A stretch of 64,000 nucleotides of DNA, taken from NCBI GenBank assembly GCA_020086605.1, contig JACBWW010000070.1:2232917-2296916 (forward strand). The letters run 5' to 3'. Positions 13,501 to 27,992 of the stretch are shown here, piece after piece; position 1 is the first letter of the stretch; every line of letters begins with the position of its first letter. The translations under genes were made by a program, and so were the position numbers. Source of the DNA: Lanius collurio (Eukaryota; Chordata; Aves; Passeriformes; Laniidae). Under the pieces are notes generated by a model. That model saw only the letters and a list, made by a program, of their open reading frames with translations. It did not search any database and was not told where the DNA came from.

Positions 13501-16500
13501 CCTGAATACACACTTCTCTCCAGTGAGGCTCATAAAGTGGATCCAGTGTCCATATTTGCTGTAATTGTAGGCAAAAATTTAGGATTCACTCTAATACAAT
13601 GCAAATTGCTATATGGAAGACTGAAGATGATGTGTACCTGTTTCCATGTGGCAAATAACTGAATAATCAGACATTAGTTTTACATCCTTATTTCCCTGTG
13701 TTATTTACTCTGGATTTTTCTGTATTCACAATGCTGATTATTTAAAATAATAAAAGTTAACTTTTTATTCCCTTTGGGTTTTTTTGCTAAATTCATTCAA
13801 ATACATTTTACTTTAAAAAAAAAAGTTAATTTTATTAACATATAAACAATGTTATTTTTTTTAACATATAAGTTGTATATAAAAGCCAAAGATCTTTTCA
13901 TAGTGTTTTGTTATTCAACTTTTATTCTTCCAACTTCAGCATTAAGTATCAAAGAACAGCAATTGTAGTCTAGAGGAGTTTTCCCATTGACTTCAATGAA
14001 ATCATACTTAGATCTGAACTGAGTACACTTGAAAATATCACCAACTATTAAGCAATTCTGAAAAACATCACAGGGATGCCTAAAATTCAACTTCTGCCAT
14101 CCAAAAGGGAGAAAACTCTCCTGAACTACTTTTTTAAATAATGGTAGTAATAGTTATTACTTTCATACTGCTTCTATTGGTCAATCTTGGATCTTGCTGG
14201 AGAGGAGATTGATACCACATTTCCCACTGTATGGGCAGAGAGTTGGAGGTATAGTGAGGGAAGTGACTAGTTCACCTCAGTATTTTGGCAGCCATTCAAT
14301 ACTGATTGAAGGTCCAGGGTGATTTAGAAGTGTTGTGCTTAAACAAAAAACCCAGTGTCTGGAGAAATAATCACATAAATCATGAAGCATATTTACAACA
14401 TGGAAACAGTATCATGGTAAGTGAAGTGGTTCTGCAATCATAATAAAACATCTTACAGTGCCATGTCTTGGAGCTCAAGCTCAGTAGCAAAGGCTCCTCC
14501 ACCTCTGCTGGCTGCTGCAGGACCTCACAGCAGCCACTGAGGTGAACAGCCCTGACTCTTCACAGACTGGAGATAAAAACAGCAAAAGTGCTTCAGAGGT
14601 CTCTCTAGTTTTTGCTTGGGTTCGTTTGCATTTCATGCACTCTGAGTTTGCTCACGCTTAAGTAGGAAAATTCAAAAGCAAAAAAGACGCTTTAAGTTCC
14701 CATGAAACAGTACCATAGTTTTCATAGTTATGTTGAGAGCAGTGCCAGATTACTACTTTGCACTGACTCTGAACGCATGGAATAAAGACTGGACCTGAGT
14801 TCTAAGCACTCCCATTTAGGTTTCTATTAATTTGTGGTATGCAGACTTAATATTGAAGCTTTCATTATTGCCAGTGTAATCCAGAAAGAAATTCAGCTTG
14901 GGGCTTAATTCAATTGCCTAATCATAGACATTTAGCACTAATTTGAGACTTACAGAGATAATAAACAAGATTTCATGGGTTTGCATTTACAACACAAGAC
15001 ATATAGGAACCTCATTTTACCCTGAAATATCAAATAGATGCTAGCCAAAATATTCTTACAACTCAAGTGACAGTGGGTAGAAATACATGGGTAGCTAAAT
15101 TGAGCTGATTAATGACCATAATGTGAGCTTATAATTTCATATGTAGACCTATAGATACCTTCATTAAGATTTTTTAAATAAAAATGGAATTTTATCTTCC
15201 ATAGAGGGTATTTAGTATGACTTTGCAGAATATCTATTGGCAGACAAGCTCAAGATGCATTCCATAGTTATTTTTTGTATTTTAAGGAAGAAAATTAAGA
15301 ATAAATCCACACATCCTACCAGTTCACCAGAAAATAATGCAAACTAGAACTCACTACATAGCAATAGAGTCAATGAGCTAATAGAGTTCAGTTCAAAAGA
15401 TCAGTAACTACTGCCATGCTAGTTTCCCTATGCATCCTGCTTTGACTTCCAATACATTTCCCAGACAGTAAGATACTCCTATAGAAGCTATTTTTCACCC
15501 CTGCGGGGATATCTCAGGTAACCCAGAGTATTTCAAAAAACAGTACTTGTCTTCTGTGTTTAAGCAAATGAGTTAAGCCCTTAATGTTCAAGTTGTGAGG
15601 GAAAATAATTAATATTAAAGTCTGAGTTTATTGAGAAATGAGGCCAGAAATGCTAGAAAATAAACATGTAGCATGTAACAATAAGCATAAGCATACACTT
15701 AGCTAGATCTTTTTTAGGAAGTCTTAGAAAAACAATTAAAAATAGATAATGCAGAGGGTGAAGGTATTAACCAGGAGAAATATGCTGGACCAAAGGGTGA
15801 AGTGAAGACTCCAACAACACAATTACTTCCTGATCAGTAAACACAATCTTATTTATGGCTTGCAATATATATGCTGGAACATTTTTAAGAAAACAAAGAC
15901 AAAAATATCCATAAATGAACACTTGGAATAAGAAGAATGCTTTGATGTAGAATTATTTTAATCTCTTTGTATTTCTATACCATAGACACTCAAGTCTGAG
16001 TAAACAGCTTCGATCATAATTTATTGTTGAGGCAGAGAAATAGACACTATCACAGTCAGTAAAACAATATCTTTTACACATCTGTATAAAGATGAGATGA
16101 ATCTTGCTTTAGAACTGTTTTTCTCCACTGGGTAAGCTGACAACTTTCTTCTTCTAACTTTCATGAGAAAAAGCAGGTCTCAGACAAGGCTGTCATTTGA
16201 TATCCTTCATTCAGTAGAGCTGTTATTTGTACAGTCCTGTAGAAAGTCTCTCTGTTTTATCTATTTTGTATGTAGGAAAGAATCACTGAAAAACTTGGCA
16301 CTGTAAGTTTAAATTGGCATGAGCATCTTGGGCATTTCAGACACATATCTTTATCCTCTTAGATGTGGCTACATCAATAAAAACGTATGTAAGAATCTGA
16401 ATGAGTGTCAGTCAAATGAACATCAAACTGAGCAAAGCATAAATAATAACAATAGAAAAAGAGAATTTTCTTTATGATGACTTCTAGTAAAGAAAAGCTG

Positions 16501-19500
16501 CTGACTGATGAAGTCAAGTTCAGGAAAAGTGAGATCTACTTCATATACTTGCAATTTTTTCTCTATTATCTTCTTTGACAATTGTAAAAACATTCATTGT
16601 AATTATTTAGTGAAAACAGAGGCAACATTTCTCTCCAGTAAAGCTTGGGATTATTCAGAAAAGCAGAGATCAGGAAAAGTTGTATTTGTATCTTTGTTGG
16701 GGCATCCAGACACTACAAAAATATTAAGACTGTTTAGCTGACAGATAGTAAGGAGGAAAGTAAATCAGTGCTTTAGTGTCAGCTCACAGGGACCAAAAAG
16801 AGGAGGACTGGATGCTGCTCCCAGCTGCCTCCCTGGCTAAGTATATGCTGAACATAGTTTGATTAAGATAAGGAGGCTCTTTTGCTCTTAAACTCCTTAT
16901 TCTTAAAAACGTACTCGGAGACTGACCTAACATTCAAATACTCTGATAGCCTAACAAAAAAATAAAGGACTATAAACATTATAACTATCATCGGATTTTG
17001 TTTGGGGTTTTTCATTTGCTTGCTTGATATGATTTTGTTCTGTTTTGCTCTGGTGGTGGTTCTGGTTGTGTTTTTTTGTGTGTGCTTGTTTTACTAGAGA
17101 ACTGATGGCAAAAACAAGAAACTATAAAGAAGAAAAGGCAACGTGGCTTAAAAGCTAAATGAAAAGACAGCAATTTCTGATGATGAAAAGAAGATCAATA
17201 ATAGGATATATGTCTTCATGTTGGCTTGGGTAGTTGAGCAAGATTTCTGGAAAAGAAAATTAATTTGAACTGAAGTTAGAAAAATCACATGTGCAGCTCA
17301 AAAATCTGTAAGTGAAAAAAATAAATAAAAATATGCAATGTCAACTAAGTCTGTTCTTCCAATCACATTTTACAAAATAACCATTTTGTGATATTATTTA
17401 ATTATTTTTCAAGTGTACCTGTTTTGTTCTGCTGGAGGAATAATTTATTGGCTTATAAAAGGAAAATATGAACTTAGTTGCACAGATAAAGCTAGAATAT
17501 TAAATTTACCTAATATAAATGCATACTCATACACAGCCATAGCCCATGTTGTTGTCATGCTGGATGCACAAAGTATAATGGTCGTTTCAAGATTACATCT
17601 TTTTTCCTTCAGCCTTAAGAAAATTTAGTCTGAATAAATGTTAACACATGTTCAATGTCAAAAAGTATCCAAATGTTATCATATATACTCTCCTATAAAG
17701 AAAAAAAAAATCTTATAATCCATATGGTAAAGGATGAACTGGTTACAGATCTTGCTGTGACATGCCTCTTGAAGATTCATTTATTTAAACTATGAGAAGC
17801 AAGTGAAGCTGAACTTCCTTCCTCTATGTTGATTTTGCTTGCTGACCTCTGCTAGGGCCAGAAGTACTGCTGTGAGATGCTGTCACTTCCTTCACAGTTG
17901 TAACTTGGCACTGTGGCTATTGTCCCTTCAGCAGGGATCCCTTGATTTGGTGCAAGATCAGAAGTCATCGCCTGTGCCTGGCATATTTATAAACTGACAT
18001 ATGTTGCTGTGATTCTGAATCATCACTGTCCAAGATGATAGAATGAAAAGTAACAGAGCTATTCCTACATATATATACTTTTTTTTCTTTCAATAGCCCA
18101 CTATTTTAAATATATTGCATGATTCATTCATATCCCTTTTGTCAAAATCTAGTTCAAGCTTGATTTAAATACCGAATTTAAATACTGCAATGTGTGCAAT
18201 GAAGAAAGTATTTTTATCAGTCCTTAACACTTAATAAGTAATAAAATTGACATTTCCTTTAGAAAAGTGGTGTTTTGACACATTGCAGTTTGCCCACCTT
18301 ACGTGCAAGAAGCATTTTGCTCTTGTTTCAAGACAAACTAGTATTAAGGATCCAAGTATAATTCTGCTGTTGGCCAAGTTCCTTGAAATGTGTCTGCATC
18401 CTTTTTATAGGTACCTGTTTTAGGTAGTGATCATCAAGATAAAATGTGTACTTGCTTCTAGTTGTAGATTTTTTTTTATTTTTTTTTGCCTTTAGTATTA
18501 ATCTGAAAGCATAAATCAAAAAAAATTGAGCTGTTTACACTGTGAAATGTTTGCAAAACTTTGCGAGAATTTGATGTGTTTTCAGTGTTGTGAATACTTC
18601 TCAGTAAGGGTATAATTTAAACTATTCTCAACTAAATAGATTCCTATGTAAAGAAATGAAATTATGCTTCATATGGGTGTTTTATAGGCCTCAGCAAGGT
18701 GAAGTCTTTGGAGTACATGACACATCCATATTGAGTTTATCAGAAAAAAAAAAACATGAGAAAACACAAGAGAAACGAAGACCTGATTTGAATGACCCAG
18801 ACCCAAAATTATTCATTTGCTATCCCAGGGTACTAAAACAGTCTTAAATGGAATAATTTTTTTTACCACTATAGAAACATTAAAACCTTTCATTAGCTAT
18901 GTCTGGAGAATTCCTAGAGAGAATATTGACAGTCAAGGGCCTTTTTTATGTGGAACTGAAAAAGGCTTTTATACTTCAAGAAGTTACCGTTGCTTTCTTG
19001 GTATCCAGTTATGATCAGAGGACAAAGAGGAAAAATTGTTGCCAGAATACTCCAGAGAGAAAAAAAACCCCAAAAACCAAATAACTAACCATGACAAAAT
19101 AACCTCAGATAGTATATGTTATTGTAGTTTAAATCCACAGCAGGAAAACATGGTGCTGGCTTTTTATTCAACAAAGTTTCAGTGATTTGTTGGTCTCATG
19201 TAGCTGACTTAATTGGACCCTCCTTTCATTTCAAATTAATGCAGAACCAGACTTCCCCTCATTCATGAAGACAGTCCTTGAGTTAGAAATTACACTTAGT
19301 AGTCAGGACCTGGATGACTTCATTGGTTTATAGTTGAGTCTGGGCTATTATTTAACTGACAATGCTCAAAACACTTGTGAATATTCATGTCCAACTTAAA
19401 CACAGTGGGCTACATCTAAACCTCTTCCATGCTTATTTTTGGCATGTTTCCTTTTCAGAACTTTACACATTCATATTCATACATAGAGAACATAATTTTA

Positions 19501-19740
19501 CACATATATAGAAATATATACACTTTTTTTTTTTAATTCATATATTCATTTTGGTGTTACTATATTCCTCACAATACATATAATACAATCTAAAAAAGGC
19601 ATAAAAGTCACAGCAAAAATACAGCTGTCACAAGTGAAGACAAATACGGCATGGCAAACCAGCTTATTGGTTTGATACTACTGCATGGGGTGTTTGAAGA
19701 GCTGCATTTAAATTATACTTCCTGTCTCAGTCTTGTTTGA

Positions 19741-19800
19741 ATTTATATACAACCTTCTTGGAATAAATATAAATTTATATATAATTTTCTTGGAATAAAT
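19741..19800. repeat. Two-copy tandem duplication, 32-bp period
   Basis: The segments 19741-19768 and 19773-19800 both begin ATTTATATA and end CTTGGAATAAAT, with a few differences in the middle. The spacing of 32 bases indicates a local tandem duplication. Confidence 0.75.
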
Positions 19801-22800
19801 CTGCTGCCTTCTGTGATTCTAGATGCTTAAAATAATGTAAATCAAAACAAAATTTAACTGTTAAAATATTTACCACTTTTTTTCTATATTTACCACATTT
19901 ATTTTACTTTAGTCTAGTTCTATCATTGCAGTTTGCTAAGACACAAAATGCATAGGAGAGAAAAATGTACGCTTTAGACTTTTATTATCTATCACACTTC
20001 AAAATTTAATTTTTAAAAAGTACCAACAAATTACACAGTTACAATTAAATTCTGAACTAATATTTAATAAGAATACAGTATTTACAATTGACTTTCAGCT
20101 TCCTTTTGTTGCATCTCACTATATGTTTGTCCCAAGAAATTAAAATATAGCTCTTGCTAATATCATTGTATATCATAATATGAAATAACTTCTCCTAAAT
20201 TCTAAATAGGATAGGCATTAATTTAATAAGAAATCACTGTTTGCACTTGTGAAAGTCAGCACAGGCTAAAATTGCAAGGCTACAACTTCCGTAGTATTTT
20301 TCTTCTTGTGTGTCAGAAATTGCAAGAAATTGCAATTGCTTGGTTGATGTAAGTTCATGATGAAAATATGATGGTAGGGAACAATAGATCACTGTACTTT
20401 TCTCTTATTAGCACTTTCATGATCAAAAGTTTGCTAATGAGTCCGGAAAAAGAATTATTAATAAATATGTATGAGTCTATATGCTTTCAACTTTACAGCA
20501 AATCTCATTGCCTGAAATACTACAGTAACCAGTAAGTAACCACAGACCCATTTTCACTTTTGCTTAGTAAAATGAAGTCTTATTAAAAGCATACACTATA
20601 CTTTAAATTGTAGAATTGCTTTTCCCACAAAATTACTGTTTCTAAATCCAAATTGCCAAAGACTGCTCTATGAGCCTCTTCAGCTGCCTGACTTATTTTT
20701 TGTTCTTGTTTTTATTTCTCATTTATAAATTGAAAAGGATGTGGAAAAATGCCTTCCTATTCAAATGAATCAGTTTCTACATAATAAAACAAATGCTGCA
20801 ATGTGATCCCTTTCAGGCAAACAGCTCAGGAAAGCAACTGCAAGCTTTTTCTTACTTCACTGCTATGCTTTATTGCCGAAGTAAAACACTTCAGGGAGGT
20901 ATTAAATATGCATGCTATTCTTTTTTCTAATTTTAGTGTGAGAATTACCCTCAGAACTGTGTTTATACAGTGTGCAGAATATAGCAGATCTGTGGCAGAG
21001 TTAAGAAACCCATGAGGAGGTATCAAAGTTTATGCATCTTACTTCAAATTAAATCTCTGCATCGGCAGGGTAGTTCCCTCTTATCTTTAATAGAGGTAAG
21101 GAGATTGGTTGAGAAATGTGTTAGGTGGCTTGTGCTTCGTTGTCATTTTTATCCTTCCCTCTCTAAAACTAAAGAGACCCATTAAAACTATTCATGATAA
21201 GCTCTAAAATGTTATTTGCTATCATTTTTTTTACAGTTCTGTGAGATATTTTGCTTTTTCTAGGAGTTCTGAGTTGGAATAATTTTAAGTACATGCATCA
21301 ACTAAAAACATTATGCCCTACAAAGCCACCTTTTCTGAGTATTTAAGCTTTCATTCTGGAAGTAAAATCTTCAATCTGAAGTCAATTCATATTTCTCTAG
21401 AACTTGGTATTTTTTGGGGTCTATTTGCAATAGTTGTCTAAATTCCTTTTCTAAATGATATATTGACTACTTTTTTTAAATTTGAAATTGGAAGATGAAA
21501 GGAATGTAATCTTACCAAAAAATTAATCTGAAAATGGCACAATTAATGAATTCAGGTAAGTATTTAAGCACCTACTTTAAACTGATTACTTAATTTGAGT
21601 ACCATCAAAGTCAGAGGGAGTTAAGGACATCCTTAAAGTTAAATGTACATTAATATGCCTGGGATCTATGTCTACAGTTCCATGTTTGGAGGAATGCAAC
21701 AGTCATTTGCTAATTTGATGGCATGGCAGGACTGTGACAAAATGGGAGCCAGTAAACTCCTCGCAACACAGTTCCAATAGCTCGCTAAAGATATTTAACT
21801 AGGTTGTAGGATACTAATGATTAAGCTTTTGTTTACAGTCATGGACAACTTTGAGAAAATTGGTATTTCATTACTCAGTTAAGTGGTCTAAATTGTTAGT
21901 TATTTTTGTGATAACGTGACAAGAAATACCTGCATGAATCACTGAGTGAAACTGAGTATTTCATTTGGGTTGAAGGTTCTGCCTACATCTCTGTACATAA
22001 AAGCTAAGTGATGAAATACCTAATGGTCATCTCCCTTAAAAGCCTGATCTAAATTCAATTAAAATAATTAGAAAATTTTCCACTGACTTCAATTACCATT
22101 GGAGCCTACTTTTTCAGCTTTTACTTACACAATGTTCCCAGGGGACACAGTATGAGTTCTAAATGGCCAAGATCTAGATAAAAAAGGAGTGACTTGGGCA
22201 GCAGACTTGTAAAAATAGAAAAAAGATATTTATATTTTTTTACATTATTATAAGCTTTCAGAAGGTGAGATTGTGCATAAATAGTTTTTATCCAAACAAA
22301 AAGCAAATACATTTGAAAAAACAATTCTCTTCCTTTACGTCTTTTCATGATGCTGTGTACAAACACAGGAAGTTGGAATAAATGAGACAGACTAAATGTG
22401 AAACAGTGTAATCAAATATGGAAGCACTGCATGACTGCATCAGTAAGAGAAATGCAGCACATTTTTAGTATCTCTGCCATTATCAATCCTCTGCTGGACA
22501 CCGCACACTCCCCATGTCTTACATCTTTAGAAATTTCTTATTCTGTTCTGGAATCTCTACCCCATTCTGGGTCTCTGATATTCTGTTTCTGGTCTTCTGC
22601 TGGGATATTCAGACTTTGGCAATCCTTCCAGAACCATCTTTACCAATATGTCAGATTTTATTTTTGGTGACATTTTTGTACATTGCTGTTGCTCTTCTGG
22701 ATATACTTATATGTTATTTCACATTACTGTCCAATCCACTGCTATTCCTCCTTAAATAGAGACATAATCTAATTAATAATCTATTTAATTTTTTGTGGAA

Positions 22801-22828
22801 CAACTTAGAACCTGATTTTTTTTTTCAT

Positions 22829-22880
22829 TGTATATATATATATTGTATATATATTGTATATACTAAATTGTATATAATTT
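22829..22880. repeat. (TA)n / TTGTATATA microsatellite
   Basis: Alternating TA dinucleotides are interrupted by TTG at regular places, giving repeated TTGTATATATA units. It is simple sequence, likely polymorphic. Confidence 0.85.
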
Positions 22881-25800
22881 ACAAGAAAATTACTGTAAAA
22901 CTTTCATCTGGATGGGTAAATGCTACAGTCATCTCAAAACTGTACAAAATTCAGATTCCCCCTCAAGTTTCACAAAGTTGTTTAGTAAGGATTTTGCATT
23001 TATTACTGGAAGAGTAAGATCTATATTCATGTATTTGTTAGGTGAAAGATGAAATGTTTTCAAAATCTTGGATGAATGTTCCAATTATTTTGTAAATTAT
23101 TACCATGATGGAACATTAATTTTGGTTTAATTAATTTTGTCTTTTGTATCTATTCTTTCTGCTTATTTTGTGCTTCAGGTGTATTCCACAATGTCTTCAT
23201 TTGAACACTAGAACTGGTTGAAAAAACAATTGTTTCAATTAAAAATGTCACTTATGTTTCCCAAATATGACCATTTTTGCTGAATGATTGAAAACAGTTC
23301 TATTTGTCTATAAAAATGGCAGTTAAATAATCTGGTTTCATAACCAGTAATTGGAAGAGTGGAACTCTGATAATTTCAGACTGAAGGTGGTCTACAAATC
23401 TTCCCTTTTCCATGTGATTGCATTCAGTCTGGCCTAGGGCTCTGTGAAGTCAAAGCTCTTACTGTGTAGGGACTATGCAGTTGTAGACGCAGAAATAATG
23501 GTGGTCTCAGCCAAAATGAAAATAAAATCCTGACAACAAACAAGATAAAACACACTAATTGCCATGGGTTTGCATTACTGATTAGCAGGCTTAAACAAAG
23601 AAAAAGGTCATAAAGAGTGGATTTCATTCTCCACACCTTTGAAAAATATATAAGCAAACAAAACACAGTCATCAGCATAGTTCATTTAGCACCAATTACA
23701 TATCCATTATAGAAAAGGCATTTACTATGCTAAAATGAATAATGCTTGGGTTTTATGAGATTAAATTCATTAGAAGACTGGTCACAGGTCTGCATCAAAA
23801 CATTTTTTAAAGTGAAAAATGTCTCTTTTTATGCTATTTATTTAAATATGCATAGAATTTGTAAGGGATATGTCTATAAAATACAATTTGTATACTAAAA
23901 TGCATACACATTACATATGTAATTTATGTACATTTATATATGGTCTATATGTTTACATGGTTGTATGTATTTACATGCACATATGTTTGTGTGATCCAAA
24001 TGGTAAAAACAGTTACTAGGCTTCTGAGTTTAGCCTGATTTTTGCAAAAAAAATGGGGTTTTTTGTGTGTGTAGGTATGACAAAGAGATGTAAAAAAATT
24101 CTCTGATTTTAAAACTTCACAAATATGACAATTATTGATAGAGTATAGAAAACTGAACACAGTAGCTATGTATAAGCTTCACATCTACTCTGGAAGAATT
24201 TGTCTGTACGTATAAATATTTTTATGTAGGGAAACAAACAAATTTAGAATATTATTTTTCCTTTCTGAATGAGACTAGAACTTCTGGAGGTGTGAGATGT
24301 CCTCTTATGGAATTCAAACCTGGGACAGTAGCTAATCTACTCATATCTTTTGAATTATATGCAGTGGTGACAAAAGAGAGCTATCTAATTAGGTTATTTT
24401 CATAAACTGATGAGGTTCAGAAACATCTCAACAATCCTTCTATAGTAATGCTCATGTAATTTCTAGTGATTTTCTCCCTTCTCTGTATTTTTGACTGCTA
24501 TATAATATATGCCTTAGATTTTTTTTTTTTGAAACTACTTGAAGTTTATAGATAAGATACTCCCTCAAATTCTTTAGGTTACAGGCTTTAGAAGATATGA
24601 AGTCTATTTATCTGTTCTTTATCTATTCTATTCTGAAGTTGTGATTCTTAAGTATAAAATGTATTCTTCTCATTTTGTAGGCAAATGTAAATTTTTCAGG
24701 AGCTAAAGTAAACTTCTTAGTATGTCATCTTGGTCGGTATCTCATTGTGAAGTCTTTGTTCATTGATTTAAAACCTATATCACAAACCTACTTTAAATAT
24801 ATAGTTATAAGATTCACGTCTACATTCATATTTGGCCACTTCTTAACCAGGAATACATTGGCTTGAAAAGAATGACGCAGCTAAAGTGGCCAGGGAATTA
24901 AGCTGATTTGATTTAAGATAAGCAGTGATTAAAAGAATGTTAGTATTCACAAATTTGTTAAGAGAGAGCAAAAAAGCTGCATGATAATAGTCTGGCTATC
25001 GCTCAAAGAGGTACATACCAGAGGTAGAAACGGAAAGGATCACAGGAAAATTGTATAAGTAGGAGGAAAAAAGATATGATAAAATTGAAAGTCAAAGTTG
25101 ATATAAAAATCAGAAATTTCCAAGTTTTCAATCTGACATTTAGACTACAATTGTGTTGGGGAAATGCTATAGTAATGGAATTATATAAGTCAAACAGGAA
25201 AAACATGAAAACATGGAATAACTCTGTGAAGATGTGAAAGGTAGAAAAGCCAGGTATTTAAAATCAAAGCATTTCTAACCTCTTTAATTCATGACATAAA
25301 TGGTAGAGATGGAGGAAGAATAAAGCCAAAACCAAGTCCATGTTAAGAATGAATGAAATAAGAAATATGGAATGCTTAGATTGTCTTGCAATTACAAATA
25401 AGAGGACAAGATTGTTCATGTCATGGAGTGCACTCAATGAAAATCTCCAATAACCAGAATTCAGTCACAATTTGGTGCCACACAGCATTTGAGTTTACCT
25501 ACTTTCTAGGACTGCTGTACCCTGAAATTCATTACTTACCCTTCTTCTCAGCCTGGATGTTCACTTACCAATGACAGTTTAATTTTTCATACCTACTCAG
25601 CAGTGCCTGGTTTGGGGGAAAAGATACTTTACTTTGTGACTCAAATATAACTCAGATGGGTGATTCAAGACCAACAAAAAAATCCCAAACCTACATGTAT
25701 TTGCCACTGTCAAATTTGTGTGTAAACATCATGTCTCATTTGGTAAGTGTGATGTAGTTTAAGAATGAAGTAGGAATTTTTAAGCATGTTTTTTTGACCC

Positions 25801-26905
25801 TGTCAGATAGAATGACTTTGAACTTTCATCTCCTAGAACACTTCTGTGACAACCAGTCTGAAGGGTATCCTCAGTAGGAGATCTTATATTTTTTGAATAC
25901 AGATCTCTGTACTGTTGTGGATGAGCCTGTAATGGAGTTAAAAGGAATGCAAGTTAACCTTATACAGCAGTTAGGGTTCTCATAGAGGGATGGAACTATC
26001 TGTAGAGAGATTACAATAAAAAATAGTAGGTTCAGGTGCTATTTTCAGCTTCTTTTTGATCCATTTTAGTTTTTTTGATGTTTTTTTCCTATTAGAAAGA
26101 AAAATCCCTTTCGATTAAATCTTATTCTCTGAGGGTGATGAGAAAAACTGATTCAGGAAGGTGAACAGGATGTTTATGCCTATCATTTCTTATCTGTTTT
26201 TATTCAGAAATTAGAATATAATCTTCACTACTCTTGTAGGGAATTTAATTACTCCTATCCTTTCAGGCATCTAAATTTTTGCTACAAGAGTGTATCTAAA
26301 TTAGAAGATCTATACTTTACCTACAGTTGTATTTCATTAACTGAAGGAACTGAGGTAAATAAACATGCACACATATTAATTTAATAGATTACTAATCATT
26401 GTCTGAGTTGAAAATACATCAGTACATGACACATATATTGACATGTTTCTATACTTGTCAATGAAGAAAATCAAAAAAATGGCCACATTTCATATTACAT
26501 TTGAAATTTAGTCATTTCAGTGAAAAATAAAATAAATTAATCTCTGTGACACAGGGAAGAAGATTTTTGTCCGTTCTTAAATTACCTTGCAAATTAAGAG
26601 AGTAAAAATTATGGGATAACAGGTGTGGTAGAGAAACAGAAAATATGAAAATATAAAATAAAAATCTCTTTGTTTTCTTCCATCTTTCTAATTAGCTGAT
26701 ACAAAGATCTAGGGTTTCACATGTTGTTTGAAAATGAATTATTCATTTCTGAAATCTGAGAAAATAAAGATTTTATTTTATTTTAGATCTTTTTGTTAAA
26801 TCTGTTAATCTATTTTTAATCTCATTTTGATCCTTTTTAATCAATGAAAATTATGGTAACATACTGGTTTAGCTATCATATTGCTTGATTGCCTTCAATA
26901 AGAAA

Positions 26906-26922
26906 GAAAAAAAAAAAAAAAA
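26906..26922. repeat. Poly-A run
   Basis: An A run of about 17 bases in AT-rich DNA. No retroposed body is recognised on either side. Confidence 0.7.
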
Positions 26923-27579
26923 CCAGTACCCTGTACATGTTTAAAGGGAATACAAAAGCTATCTAGTGCACAATGTAATATAGCCATGTATATACAGAGA
27001 AGTATTTAGGTTTTGGGAATAAAACCAGTCACATTTCTTATGGCTGAGAGATGGCAAAATGCTTTGGTCCATTTAAAAACTGCTTTAGTCAAAGAATTAG
27101 CTTATAATATTTAACATCTGGCCTATTTTATTTCTTCTCATGAAGTTCAGGGGCTGCAGGCCTGGAACCTGTTGGAGTACTTGGTAATGTGTTGAGTACC
27201 AACACTTTCCTACCATTGCTCTTACTCCTCAAGTCTTTTGGATGCGTGGGTTTGTGTCTTCTTGGACTTCCTGTAGCTTCTTGTAGCACTATTGACAGCT
27301 TCCTTATGAGTACTACTTTTACTTCCTGTTTTGCATTAGAAAAGTTCAAGCTAAACAAGCAAATAAATAAAACCCTGATATGATTCTGGCCAATCTAACT
27401 TTGAGAAAAGTTTCTCTGTGGCTTACTGCTTATGGTATTACAATTCCTTCAGCCTTGCTAACAAGAGTGTCTGCATGGAGTGCTGATTATTTTGCAAGCT
27501 TTAGTCTTGTCTAATACCAGGAATTATCTGACTCATAAGTTCATCTGCTCACTGAAATCTGTGGCTTTTTTTAACTTTC

Positions 27580-27992
27580 TGTATTTGGTTTACGTGGCAA
27601 GATCTTGGTAGCAGGTGGATGGGCTACAAGGATGGTTTCTGGCGAGAAGACACCAGCAACTGCTTCCATGTTGGACAAAGACTGTTCTAGCTGGCTCCAA
27701 GATGGACCTGCTGTTGCCCAAAACTGACGTCATAGAACCTCTGCCATAACACATTTAAGAAATGGTGAAAAGCACTGTGTACCAGCAGCTAGAAGAGAGT
27801 AGTAAGAATATGTGAGAACAAGATCACTGAAGACAGAAGATGAAGAAGTGCTCCAGTTGCCAGAGCTGAGATCTATCTTCCTGTCCTTGTCGCAACCTCT
27901 GAGTTTGTATCATATTTTCTCTCTGTCCTGTTGATGGAGTAGGATTGATAGAGTTGCTTGTTGGGTAGCAAGCCAAGGACAACTTTTCTCAT
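27580..27992 (+). mobile_element. Old solo LTR of an avian endogenous retrovirus
   Basis: The segment follows the order of a common avian LTR family. A 5' part has TGGCAAGATCTTGGTAGCAGG and GGGCTACAAGGATGG (27596-27634). A central part has GCTGGCTCCAAGATGGACCTGC (27691-27712), CTCTGCCATAACACATTTAAG and a TGTGAGAACAAG block. A 3' part has a TCTTCCTGTCCTTGTCGCAACC block (27872-27893) and TATTTTCTCTCTGTCCTGTTGA (27913-27934). The GC-rich middle of the usual LTR is missing, so it is shorter than its relatives. A TATA-like ATTTAAG lies at 27753-27759, and a perfect TGACGTCA sits upstream at 27725-27732. Flanks show no primer-binding site or gag-like sequence, so this is a solo LTR. No target duplication is visible. 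Assignment to class III (ERVL-like) is an inference. Confidence 0.72.
27725..27732. promoter_or_regulatory. Perfect CRE/ATF-type palindrome inside the LTR
   Basis: TGACGTCA is the full CREB/ATF consensus palindrome. It lies about 25 bases upstream of a TATA-like ATTTAAG in the U3-like part of the old LTR, the place where such a site could drive transcription. Function is inferred from position only; the LTR is old and the site may have arisen by drift. Confidence 0.45.

Larger units (their letters stand above)
7441..27579. other. Long AT-rich stretch with no recognised gene or element
   Basis: About 20 kb holds no recognisable gene, tRNA or well-preserved transposon. It contains many homopolymer runs, a G-rich run at 8857-8887, a TG/T-rich patch near 16985-17095, a (TA)n patch near 22830-22880 and a 32-bp tandem duplication at 19741-19800. 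The longest open frame of the whole window (11667-12245, 192 codons from a GTG or 143 from the first ATG at 11814) lies here, but resembles no family I know. Conserved non-coding elements may exist but cannot be seen without an alignment. Confidence 0.65.
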
